Both the position numbers and the translations under genes were made by a program. From Apostichopus japonicus (Eukaryota; Echinodermata; Holothuroidea; Aspidochirotida; Stichopodidae), in NCBI RefSeq assembly GCF_037975245.1, contig NC_092571.1, positions 16,551,917 through 16,615,916 on the forward strand: a stretch of DNA of 64,000 bases, read 5' to 3'. Positions 1-11,068 of the stretch are shown here, one piece after another (position 1 is the stretch's first letter; every line of letters starts with the position of its first letter). A model generated the notes under the pieces. It was given only the letters and a program-made list of their open reading frames with translations, made no database searches and was not told where the DNA came from.

Positions 1-2042
1 TACACATACTTTAAAATAAGTAACCTCTAAACAAAGCTACCTTCACTTTCTTACGCTAGTCTTCGACTGAACTTTAAGAAAAAAATTTGGACAGAATTCG
101 GAACTAACACAAGCTCACAGTTAAAAGGAATATTTCAAGTTAAGTAAAGATGGCCTAAGGTATGATTGCATGAGCTCAACTTTTGTTTGTGCCCCTTTAA
201 TAAAAAAATGTCTCTCAACCCCTCATTGCCACCTCTTAAGTCACACCCCATCCATCCTCCCCACCTTGTACTGGATGCTTGCTTGATGAATTTTTCCTAA
301 TCTCCTACAGTTCTTTCAACAATTTCTCCTATCAAGTGAGTGTGTGGAGTCCAACCACTAGTTTCAGCTTGACCCTCGATTCAAGCCACTTTTAATTTTT
401 TTGAGGGAAAATTATTATATGATCGTGATGCGAAATATATCGAGTTAGAATAACAGAATTTGTACACCAAGGTCATTGTTGTTTCATTATTGTCACAAGA
501 TTTGTTTATTTAAACATGTATAATTTACGTGTGGGAGACGAGAGACGAACCAGACAGACTCAGAAACAGAAAGACAAACACACAGACACAAAGAGATGAC
601 TCACTTGTTGGATTGTTCCCCTGTACGATAAAGGAAGGCATTGAGCGTGCTCCTCAAATCTTCACTGATTACTTCCTGTTTAGGCGAGAGAACGAAAGAG
701 AAAGTAAAGGAGAAATGTTCAATAAATAGAAAAATATATTTAATTGAAAAGTGTCGATTAAAAATCTTCCTGCCATCATCACGTCAATGACTCATAAAGA
801 AAGGAAGGTAACTTTTAAAAATTTCTTTTCTATAAAACCAATCTGTCGTATCATTTTAATTCATTTTATTGCAAAATATGATCGTACAGAGATGACCCTT
901 TGCCGTCCCGCATCCGGGGCATCTTTTTTGCATCTATGAGGGAACTTTTTGCCATCAAAATCAACGATTCATACTAATTTCACAACAAAAAAAATTAATT
1001 AAAAATGTCTTTTTGTAACCATTTCTTCACAGTATTTTAATTCACTCTATTGCATAAGATCATCATATCGAGGTATAACCTTTGCCTTTCTTGCATCTTT
1101 CTGTATCGTTGAAGGATTATTTTTAACTATTATGGTAGCAAACTCATGCAAATATCTTTGGCTGGTGTCACCATAACCAAGCAGGGGTGTGTATGTATGT
1201 GTGTGTTTGAGATGGCCATTTAAACTCTGTAGGGGTCTACCTGAAGCCTAGGGCGGTCTTTCCAACTGAAGGGAGGGTCGCCGCAGTAGATGTGTGAAGG
1301 AAGATCGTCTCATCACCTACGCTTTTCAAATGTACCTAACTACGCTATCAATTCACTCTGGCAGCAGCAGTAGTAGTAATGTAAATCAATCTTTCTTCTG
1401 TCTCTCACACACATCCCTTTGTGGACACCTTCTACCCGGTGCCCCACCATATGGCTTGGTCCCTCGACATCAAGAAGGGATCTCCAAGTGACCCTTTAAG
1501 CATGTTACCACCCTTGATCCACAAGACATTATACAACTCTAGTCTTTATACAATAACAGTGACTGTCACCAGGGGGTAGGAGCCGGGGGAGTACTGGTGG
1601 CACGTGCCCCCCCACTTTTTTTCAAAATAGCAAATGTGCCCTACTGGCAAATAAAATGTGCCCCTTTGATGAAGAACTGTCTTTCGGATATTTTAAGCCT
1701 TTGTTAATTTTAATATTTTATTTTAATTTTTTTATTTTTAGTCTGTACATGCTATTTTTAAAATGGCATCCCATATCTTTTTGTAGCACTGTTAACAATA
1801 AACAATCAATGTTGCAGCGCACCATAATAGTATTGACCAGCGCACCATAATAGCATACTAACACATCATATATATTTCAGACCATTGTGTATCAATTTTT
1901 AGCCTAATGAGTGATGGTTGTGGAATGATGTTGTGCCCCCCCCCCACTTTTTGGAAGCTTCCTACCCCCTGACTGTCACACTCACTTGCGATGAGACTCA
2001 AAATCGTGCGACAACAACAGGGTATAAAAATGAATGACTCAC
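1..2042. other. ATAD3 intron (part), no exon seen
   Basis: This stretch should be intron after exon 10, since no continuation of the AAA domain was recognised on the minus strand. It contains one complete hAT-like element (1570-1971) and otherwise AT-rich non-coding sequence. The short open frames here show no protein family signal. Confidence 0.6.
1570..1971. mobile_element. Non-autonomous hAT-like element, 402 bp, 8-bp target duplication
   Basis: The left end reads CAGGGGGTAGGAGCC. The right end, reverse complemented, reads CAGGGGGTAGGAAGC. The element is flanked by perfect 8-bp direct repeats ACTGTCAC (1562-1569 and 1972-1979). Terminal inverted repeats starting CAGGG and an 8-bp duplication fit the hAT superfamily. 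Just inside each end is a GTGCCCCCCC-ACTTTTT block on the + strand. There is no transposase frame, so it would have moved in trans. It sits in the ATAD3 intron. Confidence 0.85.
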
Positions 2043-2094
2043 CGAACTTCTCCGTCTGAGGAATGCGTCGGCCTCGTCGACAAACAGCAAAACC
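2043..2094 (-). CDS. ATAD3: ATAD3 coding exon 10 (Walker B)
   Basis: 52-base exon, acceptor TTTCAG|GGTTTT and donor TCG|GTGAGT. It encodes [17 protein letters not shown], holding Walker B with the catalytic DE pair (416-417). The next exon, expected to start with the sensor-1 region, was not found to the left. Confidence 0.92.
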
Positions 2095-5000
2095 CTGAAA
2101 GAAATGAGATGGAGATGGTGGGTCGGATCTCAGTAAAAAGAGGGTGCCTTCAATGAGGCAACTTATCACAGGCTGTTAGTGATCAATTCGGCTGTTAGCA
2201 ATCAATTCGATTCAGGGAATCTTTAAACTTGAACCAATTATGCTGTTTCAACTAACTTCATGAAATTCTGCCCATCACCTTTGGGAGACACCTGTCTTCC
2301 AAAGCAGATACTGCTTCACATCTTTATCAACCTTCAGAAAACTACACTTCTTCTCGTTAGATCCGTCTTGTTTCGTACTCAAAAGCAGGAGGTTGTGTGT
2401 TTAATGTCTTTCAAGGCACAGGTGGGTGAAGTGCTTGCCCCCTCCTACCCCCCCCCCTCACCTGGTCGCTTACGGCAAGCTGGCAAATTTTTCTGCAACC
2501 CATGAAGTTTTCAGAACCTTATTAACATGGGCTGTGAAATGTTGAAATACTGTATCAGTGTTGTTTTTTTATAAATCCAAGCGTAAATCGACTGAAACAA
2601 TGAAATTACATTGAACTCTGTGTGTTCACAAAACTGTGTATTTGTGCGTTCACAATCCAAAATAAGTTTACAAAACTGGAGGCTTTTTTAAAATGAAAGG
2701 GTGTTATTGTGATAGGTTATTTCAACACACTCCTGCTAGACAATGGACTCATAGATACATTCTAACCTTTGATTTCCCCAAATTATGTAATATTTTCATA
2801 GATATTTCACAGGAGAAGGTACACCTTGTTGTGTTGTGACCCACAGATTGGGTACAATATTTCAACTGTAGCCAGCAAGATCAATTTCGTGCAAACCTGT
2901 TTTTTGTAAAGAGATCGATGATATGGTAAGAATACGTGAAAAATGCATCTATCATTTGTCACCAACAACTACAGCAACGAATGAAGAATCAACAGATACC
3001 GATTCAAAGAAAACTTACCCCCTTCTACTAGTGGAAGCCCAGTCAAACAGCTTGTGCATAGCGCTGACCCCCTCCCGCCCCATGGGGGCGACATCTCCCC
3101 CTGTCATGATGGCGTAATCCATACCTGAATGCATGGCAAGTTTCTGAAGGACAAGTAAGAATTAGAAAAGAAAAAAAGTGTCATACGATTAGATCTAAGC
3201 AAACATTTTTCGGGTTGTCATTTAAGCATCACATTTCTCATTTTTCCCTTTAAAGTCTCAATACGTGTGTTTGTTGATGAATTTCAGGAAAACAAACGTC
3301 CGAAGCAGATTCAATGTTTCTTGTTCTAAATGCACTCTGACCAGATGGGTTTTAATGGAGAAAAGCTGTCACAATCGAAAGAAAGAAATTTATTTTCTGT
3401 TGCCCTTATGGCGCGAACAATTTACCAAAATCACTGCGACCGCCCATATCAGCATGTTCATTACACAAATGTAACCTATAATACATACTCGTATCGTCCA
3501 CTTTTTTTAACCAATTCCACGGAGGAAACGTCTAAAAACACCTGTTGATTCATTGCAAAGGAAGGAAATGACACAATTTTGCAAGCTACATCGGAAAGAC
3601 CGAAAGAAAGATACTATTCAAGAGAAAGGACCTAACACAGGAAAGCCACAAAAGTGAAAGTCAGAATTGATTGGCGTATGATCTGTTGGGCAGGGCTTAC
3701 AAATTTTGATTGAAGTTGATTTTTATTCAACACAAAATGTTTAACGACAGATAACTCAATGAAAGTAATAATTATTGACATGGAAATTGCATAAAACGGT
3801 GTCATTTTCACTGAGCTTTTAGTGCAGTAAGCTGGAAAGGTTGAAGTTTCAATTTTGCAAACACATACTGAGACTTTAAAATATGATTATTTACAACAGA
3901 TCAAACTTCCACAATGCTCTGGTTAAGTGACAACCTATCAAACCTAGCCTCAGTGATGTTATTAGACTGTAGACTTCAAAAAAGTAGAATTATTGAATTG
4001 AAGTTGATAGATGTCTTGATACTTTTCCATGAAAGGTTCCATAAAGTTCAATAACTTTTAATTGGCTAATCCAAAGGTAAGTTGGAAATAATTTGCATTT
4101 TTCAGTTAGGCTGTTGACTAGCGATTGATACTAAACACGAGAAAAGATGTTTGGGTTTCGACATGCCGCCAAGATCGGAATGAAATCATTCATTACTGGC
4201 TCTTTAACCTTCATTTGAGCACCACTCGGTTTTGGTAACATTAGTGATATAACGCAAGCGACTTCCTCGAATAGTAAAATTCAAACTGAATTCATTCAAG
4301 GAATGCAAATATAAAAAAATTCAAGTGGTTTCACATTTGCAGGCATATACCTGATATGCACATTGATGGTTGGATCTTTTAAACGTAAACAATTGCTCTA
4401 TATTTAATTATATAATTGTTTATAATTATGTATAATTATTTATAACTATTAATAAATATTTAATTAATATTCAATAATCATGTTGGCTATTAATATCCCT
4501 TCAAGTTAGATGTGCAAAGCACATCACATTTGGCTCTTCTTGGTATGTAGGAGAAATAAAAAGCTGTAAGCCAGCTTGCTTTTCACAAAAAAATAGAAAA
4601 CGTCACAAACTGAGGGTTTGACACAAATATGAACAAATTATAAACTTTCAAATCATACCAGAAAGATCGAAAGGGTTATGACATCTACCTTACCTTAGCA
4701 AACAAAGTTTTTCCTGTGCCTGGTGGTCCGTGCATGAGTATATTCCTGTACAGGCCTCTGTTTGATTTGGTGTTTCTGGTTGTTACGGCAATTTCACGAA
4801 TTCTCTCCTCCAAGGTGGGCTAAAATGTGAACCAAATATTAGAAAGAACTAAATGTGAGGAAAGGAAATGCAGTTATTCGCATAGACAAGGATAAGAACA
4901 CCATTCACAGAAATTATGACTTTGAACTGTCAAGTAATAAGAAATGGGTGGAAAAGCTGTCAAACTTTTAGACTATTTTTACAGTTAATAACTACTCATT

Positions 5001-8000
5001 TAATATGACATCTAATTTATGAGAAAATTTTCCTTTCCTTGCAGGATACCAGTTAGCATCTAACAAAATCACAATAAAATAACATTTGCTCCATTTACTG
5101 CTACTTCTAGGTTTGAATGTCAGACATTCCATAACTGTGACATCATTAATGATTAATTAATGGACAGTCCTAAATGTCACTATCATGTTGCTGCCGGTAG
5201 AGGTGTACGTAACCACATGCACCAAACTGGTCTATTGATGCAAGATCTGTTAGATGTAGCCACCTTGAAATATTCAGTTCACACCAAGGTATTCATGCCT
5301 TCACCTTAGACAACAAATACAACAAGGGTGTTTAATTTAAACAAGTTATAGTCCAATTTTTATTCCTTTGAATTATCAATAAATAACAAGCCAACTTTGA
5401 CGACTTCAGCAAATCTTTTACAGACTCTCCCTACCTTGAGGATGACACCCTGCAGGGCACTGGCTGGACGAGTGAACCACTTCTTGCAAAATTTAATCGG
5501 ATGTTTTAGCACCTCTACTGGAGTGAACCTAGAAGTGTCCCGGACCAAGGAAGGCTTTCCTAGACGGGCTTCGGCGTATCTCCCCAAGACGGACGTTCCC
5601 TGCTTGGCTGAGTAGACTCCCACTGCTAGAAGGGTTAGTCCCGCAACCTGTCCGACAAAGATGGAAACACTTTACAAGAGCAAGAAAGCATTAAAGGAAG
5701 GACTCAATTTGACATGAGGAAGGCAACTTTTGGGCCTGATATATCTGTTAGTAATCTAAAATCAATCGCTTGGATGTTGTATCAATTACACCTGATGCAA
5801 GTTTATGTAACTAAAGTTATTTTGAAGCAATATGTAAATTTTTACCTTGCGATATGTCATTTCCTACTGTATGATTGCCCTTCCACCTTATGATTATGCA
5901 TTATGCAGATTGGCCATTTTAACTTTGCATTTTTGGATTTTCAAGAAGAGTAATGTTGCTGCAGACTGATTGGTCTGTTTTATCATGTGACCAAATCTAG
6001 TACTTGTGATTGGCTGGCAGTAGGTACTTTTCTTCACTTTTGTGTTGAGAAGTTGGTCTCTGTGCTTTGGCACATAAAAGTTATGCATAAATTGTCACAA
6101 GCCATAATCAAATCACTGACCAGGTAAACATAGCAAATGTTTTGGCTGCTGGAAAGATTTCAGTTGTGATTTTCACCTTTCGATCCCTGCTGGATACGCT
6201 AAAAGCATCTCAATTTCCTTAGAGAGAAGAGGACTGACAAAACATCTTGTTGATACCAAGGACAACTAGTGTGTTCTAAAATCATCTCATGTCACCCGTT
6301 AACAGTGCACCCATCCCTACACATGCCGTTGCTTTTCACGTTTGATGAAAGATTATTACAACAGAGAACAATTTGTGTACTTGGAAGCCCTACAGCTTGA
6401 CTTAAACTTGAGTAGGAATCCAGACACAGTAAACAACAAAGTGTATGGCACAGCCTAACCTTTTCCACTCCCAACTTATCTCCCCTTTCCACCTGACCCC
6501 CCCCCCCCCGCCTGCTCCATCCCCACACATCTGACACCTTCTCTCTCCCAATCTTCAACTTACTGAAGCAGTGACTTTATCCCAGTCAGAGATGAATGCT
6601 CTTAAACCATCCCCTATGATGCTACCGGCAGTTCTGAAAAATAAAACAAAAATTATGCCAGTTTTAGAGCTCGTGTTTGGCTACTATCACGAAATGTAAG
6701 AAGTGTATTGGATGTTTTCAACCTTTCTGATGGTATTTGTTGGGAGTGGGGGGGGGGAGGGGTATATTCCTAAAGCAACTGGCATGCTGTTAATATCTAA
6801 AACTACATAAAAACTATTATCAAGATATCACCAGGTTCCTACCACCAGAATGGTTCTGCAGAATGGTTACGAGATGCGGGTTTTTCCTAGTCAAATAGTT
6901 AGTTTCTGTACTTTTTCTTGCTTTCTCATATATATATTTTTCCCCATGCCTTTCTTGCTTGGAAGTGTTCTAATTTATTTAAGTCACTTCTTAGAACACT
7001 TTCTTTTCACAACTTTGCATGCTGTTCATCTTAACTTAATCAATTGTTGTGGGAAAACAAATAAACGTAATTCCAATGAAATACGTCCAACAGATTAAAT
7101 TTAAAGCCGACAACAACTCCACCCGAATTTTTGATACGCTTAGGTATAGGCTTGGCAAAATTCACAGCTGTTATCACATTCTTGAAGGCCCACTGTAAAA
7201 TGTTGGTTTATGATCTGGAAAGTAACCAACTTTCTCAAGGTCTGTACATTTCCTAGGGACATTTTTAATTCCACAAAGTTGCAGTACAATTTCATACTGG
7301 AATATAATACATGGCAAGAGATATTTTTCTTTACGATTTCATATTTTTTTGGTAACATCTTGATATACTCTCATCTAGCATAACTCAACAGTGTTTGTTT
7401 AGAATAAATATCATAAATCAAAAAAATTTCAACTTTATGAAATGTATTTTTTAACTAGTTTGACTTTTCGTAGGTTAAAAGCTGACAGATGTGCTAGAGA
7501 GTCAAGAATGACCCTTTGGTGACAAACTGAAGATAGGACTGTGGATGTAGGGGAGGTAACTACCACAATGAGATCCTTTGTTTATAGTAACTTGACCCTA
7601 TTTCTTTCTACACTCACTGAATGGATTGCAGGACGGTGTCTCGGTGTTCCCTAGCTTGGATCCGGATCTGTTCGTTACGTATATCTTTGTTTTCTCGTTC
7701 AATTTGGGCTTTCCCTGATAGCTCCGCCTCCAATCTCTTCATATCGTTCTTGTGTTTCAGCTCCGCTTCGTATTCTATGGTTGCTAAGGGCGAAGAAATC
7801 AAATCGGTGGGAATCAGTAATGAATTAAGAAAGGTTTTGCTCTGGGGTAGATCGGGGAAATTAGTATCACCTTCGGTGTGTGGGGTGGGAAGTGGCACAC
7901 CATTAGTTCATTACAAACTATTTTCTCACATACATCTTGATTCTACGATTTTTGATGTGACCCAAATGCTACATTTACATGTCCATGGGTAAGGATGAGG

Positions 8001-11000
8001 ATCACCTGGGAGGGGGAGGGGGAGGGGGAGGGGGAGGGGGAGAGGAGGAGGAGGAGGAGGAGGAGGAGGAGGAGGAGGAGGAGGAGGAGGAGGAGGAGGA
8101 GGAGGAGGAGGAGGAGGAGGAGGAGGAGGAGGAGGAGGAGGAGGAGGAGGAGGAGGAGGAGGAGGAGGAGGAGGAGGAGGAGGAGGAGGAGGAGGTAGGG
8201 AGGGGAACATGAAGATTTTCCATGAGGGAAAGAAAGCAATTGCCTGTATTAGGTCCCATTCAAGAAAACATCAAATAAAAAAAACAAACAAACAAAAAGT
8301 GAGAAAAAAAAACTAAAATTTAGGCTCAAGTGGATCTGATCTGTCATGCTTAAAACAAATTGTTTAAATCCTCAGTCTTAGGAAGGACCAACAGACCAAT
8401 AACAGTGCCAAGGAATATGACATGCCACAGCTTGTTTGGGAATAGCGTATCGTTTAACATTCACGACATAACAAGATTTCAATTTTTCACAATTCTCAAA
8501 AGAACCTTTTGGGACCATTAGATAATTTTCTATGAACATTGTCGACTACTGTACATCCTCTCAAGTCAAAATGAAACTTTCATGGAAAGGTGTACAATAA
8601 TATCGCAGAACGAGAACAGACAAAGTCATTCTGGTCTCTTTTATTAGTTGTTACAACTTTGTTTACTACTTACATCTTCTCATGGATTCCTGCTTCTTAA
8701 CCGAGTCTTCTTGCTTCAATAAGTTCTCCTCGTTCACCCTTTTCTGTGAGAAGGCAAAGCAAAAAATTTAGACTTAAACTGTTCTGTTCCTTTTTTTCTT
8801 ACATAGCAGACTTTTAACTATGTTACCATGCATCTTACAAAATATATAAAGAAAATAAAAAATGATTTGGTGAAGTGTTGTTTTTTTTTTTTTCGTTTCA
8901 TATATCGAGACTATCATTAATATGCAAAACCCTCCGGAACATTTTTATTACGCTGAAAGCTAAAAAATGTTATTTCTATAACAGTTAAAAACTGACAAGA
9001 TTTATGCATAGTAGTGTCCATATTCAGCAGTACATTGCTTAAACAGGAGAGAATCATGTTTCAGGTTCCAGACCGGTTATATCATTTGCAGCATCTGTAT
9101 TTCATGTACATTTACGTCGCCTACAAAATGCAGATCGCCGACGTATGTAGAATACACAGTACAGTACCTGCTGTGACAACTGATCATCGTAGCGTCTCCT
9201 GGCCAGCTGATCCTGGTATTGCGCCCTCTTTTGATGCTCTTGGGTTTCATGGCTTAGAGTCTTGCGTCTCTCCTCCTGTTGTACACGGGACTGATCCAAC
9301 TTCATTTGCTCGAGAGCGCCTTCATATTCCTGGAAGCGGAAACAATCGGTAAAGATTTTAGTTTCGACTATTTTCTGTAGGGAGCGGTAGCCTACATGCA
9401 ACCTAACTCGACAAAATTAATAGAAAAAAGTTTAATATGAACAATGAGCAAAGATCGATAAAACCTTTGGTACACCAAAGGATATTGCATTCAGTATTTC
9501 GTTAGCACACAATTCAGAAAACATCGAGTCTGTTACAAAATTTGTGAAGACTAACGTTAGTCTTGTCGTATGATTTTGACTGAATGTACGAGGGAGTTTT
9601 TATCTTCCTTGTGATGAGTGGTTAAGTCTGTCCGATAATTTTGGAATATTAAGCTCCCTCAAAGGTACACTGAATCTGTGCATGATAGGCAGACTGGAAC
9701 TACTAATGTTAAACAAAGCCACATCCTTCTTTTGATGACATAAATTAAAAGAAATAAGTTACAAAAAGAGGAAACATAAAATCTGACATAGAAATCATAA
9801 ACAGACCTTGAAAGCACAAAAAAGTTCTCCATTGGTTCTTACTGGATCTCAACACATCACCTCAGCCTAAAAAGGCAAACATGGCTCTCATTTCCATTGA
9901 AATTTCATCATGTTTTTTCTCTCTATATATATCTCTTTTTGATTAAATATCACTTCAAGCAAACGCTAAACAGTTAATGAGAAATTGTAACCCTGGTTTC
10001 GAGAAAGAAAAGTCATAAAAATAAAGAAGAAACTACAATTACCTTGATTTTGGCTTGTTTTTCTAACTGTTTATTTTGCTCTTGCATCTTAGCCAGTTCC
10101 AGAGCTCCTTTGGCATTTGCTAAAGAAATTGAGTAAAATTTGTGTAAAATAAAAAAGTATCAACATTGCAAGTACTAATGCTGAGTGGCATAAATAGACG
10201 AGCCAACCCTACACATTCATTACAATGAAAGTACATGTAATTCATGACCATTCTGTCAAGAAAGTGTAGGATACATGAATGTAGTCATATTATTAAGTAC
10301 TGTATGCATATTGGGTAGATGAGAAAGCCGTTGCCAAGGCCCTATGCAGATTATCCAGCTGTGTTTTTTCTCGAGTTGTCTCTACAACAGGACATAGTCA
10401 AGGTTATTTTTCACTATCTTTATAGGTCTAGCTGACTTGCCTCCTCAGCAAACTTATATGTTAATCACAAACATCTTATAAACCAACTTGATTGTTCATG
10501 TAATTGGGAACAGTTTTTATCGGCTACACATATAAATAGCGTACAGTGCACAATACTGAGTGTTTTCGACATGATTGTCATATAGTTACGTGACACATTA
10601 GGAAACACACTGAGACTAGTGATTGTCCTGAAATTAATACAACTTCCAAGTTCTGACTTGAGAGATTTGAAGAGAAACTGAGTAATAGGCCTATTGGTCG
10701 GTAGGCTAGAGTCTTTTGGCATTTAATGTAACTAAGTGTAAGAAAGAGCCCTGCCCAGTACTTAACAGGGCAAGCTGAACTGACAAAACATTCTTAATCT
10801 GAAACTGAGTACACACATTTGAATCTGCCAATTAAAAGCAAACCTCACTTGATTTGTCTAAATCCTTTGCAGCTTTCGCTGCACGTTCCAGTCCAGTTGG
10901 ATCAAAATTAGACCAATTACTGTAGCTACCACTGGATTTATCCTTCTTGTCTCCGCCATCATCTTTGCCTCCATCTGACCCACCACCACCAGCAGCTCCA

Positions 11001-11068
11001 ACTGCCTGTTCAAAGGACTGGGGCTGCGGGACTTCCTGATCCTTGTTCAAACCAAATATCCACGACAT
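2043..11068 (-). CDS. ATAD3: ATAD3-type mitochondrial AAA ATPase, 5' ten coding exons (3' end outside window)
   Basis: ATAD3 is a mitochondrial inner-membrane AAA+ ATPase tied to nucleoid organisation, cristae structure and membrane contacts (family knowledge). Ten exons at 11068-10849, 10119-10043, 9329-9168, 8743-8674, 7783-7618, 6633-6564, 5647-5435, 4819-4694, 3143-3019 and 2094-2043 join with GT..AG boundaries and compatible phases into exactly 427 codons. The product starts MSWIFG, as is usual in the family. A Gly/Lys-rich linker follows, then the [21 protein letters not shown] block (about 51-71), a charged coiled-coil region (about 75-231), a hydrophobic segment (about 256-269), Walker A GPPGTGKT (357-364) and Walker [10 protein letters not shown] (412-420). 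Family members are about 590-630 residues, so the rest of the AAA core and the C-terminus are missing, and I found no matching exon in bases 1-2042. An in-frame GTG two codons upstream is not the likely start. Confidence 0.95.
2095..3018 (-). other. ATAD3 intron 9
   Basis: Non-coding. It includes a short direct duplication of GGCTGTTAG..ATCAATTCG at about 2170-2208 and a C-rich tract at about 2440-2460. Confidence 0.7.
3019..3143 (-). CDS. ATAD3: ATAD3 coding exon 9
   Basis: 41 codons plus two bases, acceptor TCCTTCAG|AAACTT and donor GGGG|GTAAGT. It encodes the region between Walker A and B, with the family motif [19 protein letters not shown] and MHKLFDWAS. The junction codon gives Gly410. 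Confidence 0.94.
3144..4693 (-). other. ATAD3 intron 8
   Basis: AT-rich intron. It has a (TATAATTAT)-like low-complexity stretch at about 4395-4480 and nothing else recognisable. Confidence 0.7.
4694..4819 (-). CDS. ATAD3: ATAD3 coding exon 8 (Walker A)
   Basis: 42 codons, acceptor ATTTTAG|CCCACC and donor AAG|GTAAGG. It encodes the start of the AAA domain ([10 protein letters not shown], then [20 protein letters not shown]). The P-loop GPPGTGKT is intact, which supports a functional ATPase. Confidence 0.95.
5435..5647 (-). CDS. ATAD3: ATAD3 coding exon 7 (membrane segment)
   Basis: 71 codons, phase 0 at both ends, with acceptor GGACAG|GTTGCG and donor AAG|GTAGGG. It begins with the hydrophobic [15 protein letters not shown] stretch, taken as the inner-membrane anchor. 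[11 protein letters not shown] and the linker to the AAA module follow. Confidence 0.95.
5648..6563 (-). other. ATAD3 intron 6
   Basis: Non-coding intron with a C-rich run (about 6497-6511) close to the donor of exon 6. No repeat family or RNA gene was recognised. Confidence 0.65.
6564..6633 (-). CDS. ATAD3: ATAD3 coding exon 6
   Basis: 70-base exon, acceptor TTTTCAG|AACTGC and donor TCA|GTAAGT. It encodes [20 protein letters not shown] and the residues leading into the membrane segment. It corresponds to the conserved TAG..G.G.RAF..DWDKV block of the family. Confidence 0.92.
6634..7617 (-). other. ATAD3 intron 5
   Basis: AT-rich intron with a G-rich tract near 6745-6762. No other feature recognised. 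Confidence 0.65.
7618..7783 (-). CDS. ATAD3: ATAD3 coding exon 5
   Basis: Acceptor CCCTTAG|CAACCA and donor TTCA|GTGAGT. It encodes residues 178-231: the [12 protein letters not shown] segment, [15 protein letters not shown], and [10 protein letters not shown] just before the membrane region. The two trailing bases complete Gln232. Confidence 0.94.
8008..8208. repeat. Polypurine microsatellite (GGGGGA)n then (GGA)n, about 200 bp
   Basis: About five GGGGGA units pass into about fifty GGA units. It lies in ATAD3 intron 4, between exons 5 and 4, and reads as (TCC)n in the transcript. All six frames are open over the tract, so apparent polyglutamate, polyproline, polyleucine or polyserine proteins here are artefacts. 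It is a pure purine/pyrimidine mirror-type tract. Confidence 0.97.
8674..8743 (-). CDS. ATAD3: ATAD3 coding exon 4
   Basis: 70-base exon with acceptor CTCACAG|AAAAGG and donor AGAT|GTAAGT. It encodes residues 154-176 (motif [21 protein letters not shown] in pieces), continuing the coiled coil. It ends with one base that completes Ser177 with the next exon. Confidence 0.92.
8744..9167 (-). other. ATAD3 intron 3
   Basis: Short AT-rich intron with a T-run at about 8880-8893. Nothing else seen. Confidence 0.65.
9168..9329 (-). CDS. ATAD3: ATAD3 coding exon 3
   Basis: 54 codons, phase 0 at both ends, with acceptor CTTCCAG|GAATAT and donor CAG|GTACTG. It encodes the strongly charged coiled-coil core with the family motif [20 protein letters not shown] followed by [13 protein letters not shown]. 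Confidence 0.95.
9330..10042 (-). other. ATAD3 intron 2
   Basis: AT-rich intron with no recognised feature. Confidence 0.65.
10043..10119 (-). CDS. ATAD3: ATAD3 coding exon 2
   Basis: Acceptor TTTCTTTAG|CAAATG and donor AAG|GTAATT. It encodes residues 75-99, a Gln/Lys-rich start of the coiled coil (motif [17 protein letters not shown]). It ends in phase 0 and was found only by splice and homology reasoning, because it is too short to stand out as an open frame. Confidence 0.9.
10120..10848 (-). other. ATAD3 intron 1
   Basis: Non-coding. It contains a copy of the palindrome TAGGCCTA within AATAGGCCTATT (about 10684-10695). No other feature recognised. Confidence 0.65.
10849..11068 (-). CDS. 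ATAD3: ATAD3 coding exon 1
   Basis: Carries the start codon at 11068-11066 and 73 codons plus one base. It encodes the MSWIFG start, a Gly/Asp/Lys-rich linker and the conserved [17 protein letters not shown] block. The donor reads TCAA|GTGAGG; the leftover A joins CA of the next exon to give Thr74. A second GT four bases on would break the frame. Confidence 0.93.

Noticed and set aside
7926-8259. Open frames encoding polyproline, polyleucine, polyserine, polyglutamate and polyarginine
   Set aside because: They are translations of the (GGA)n tract in an ATAD3 intron in its several frames.
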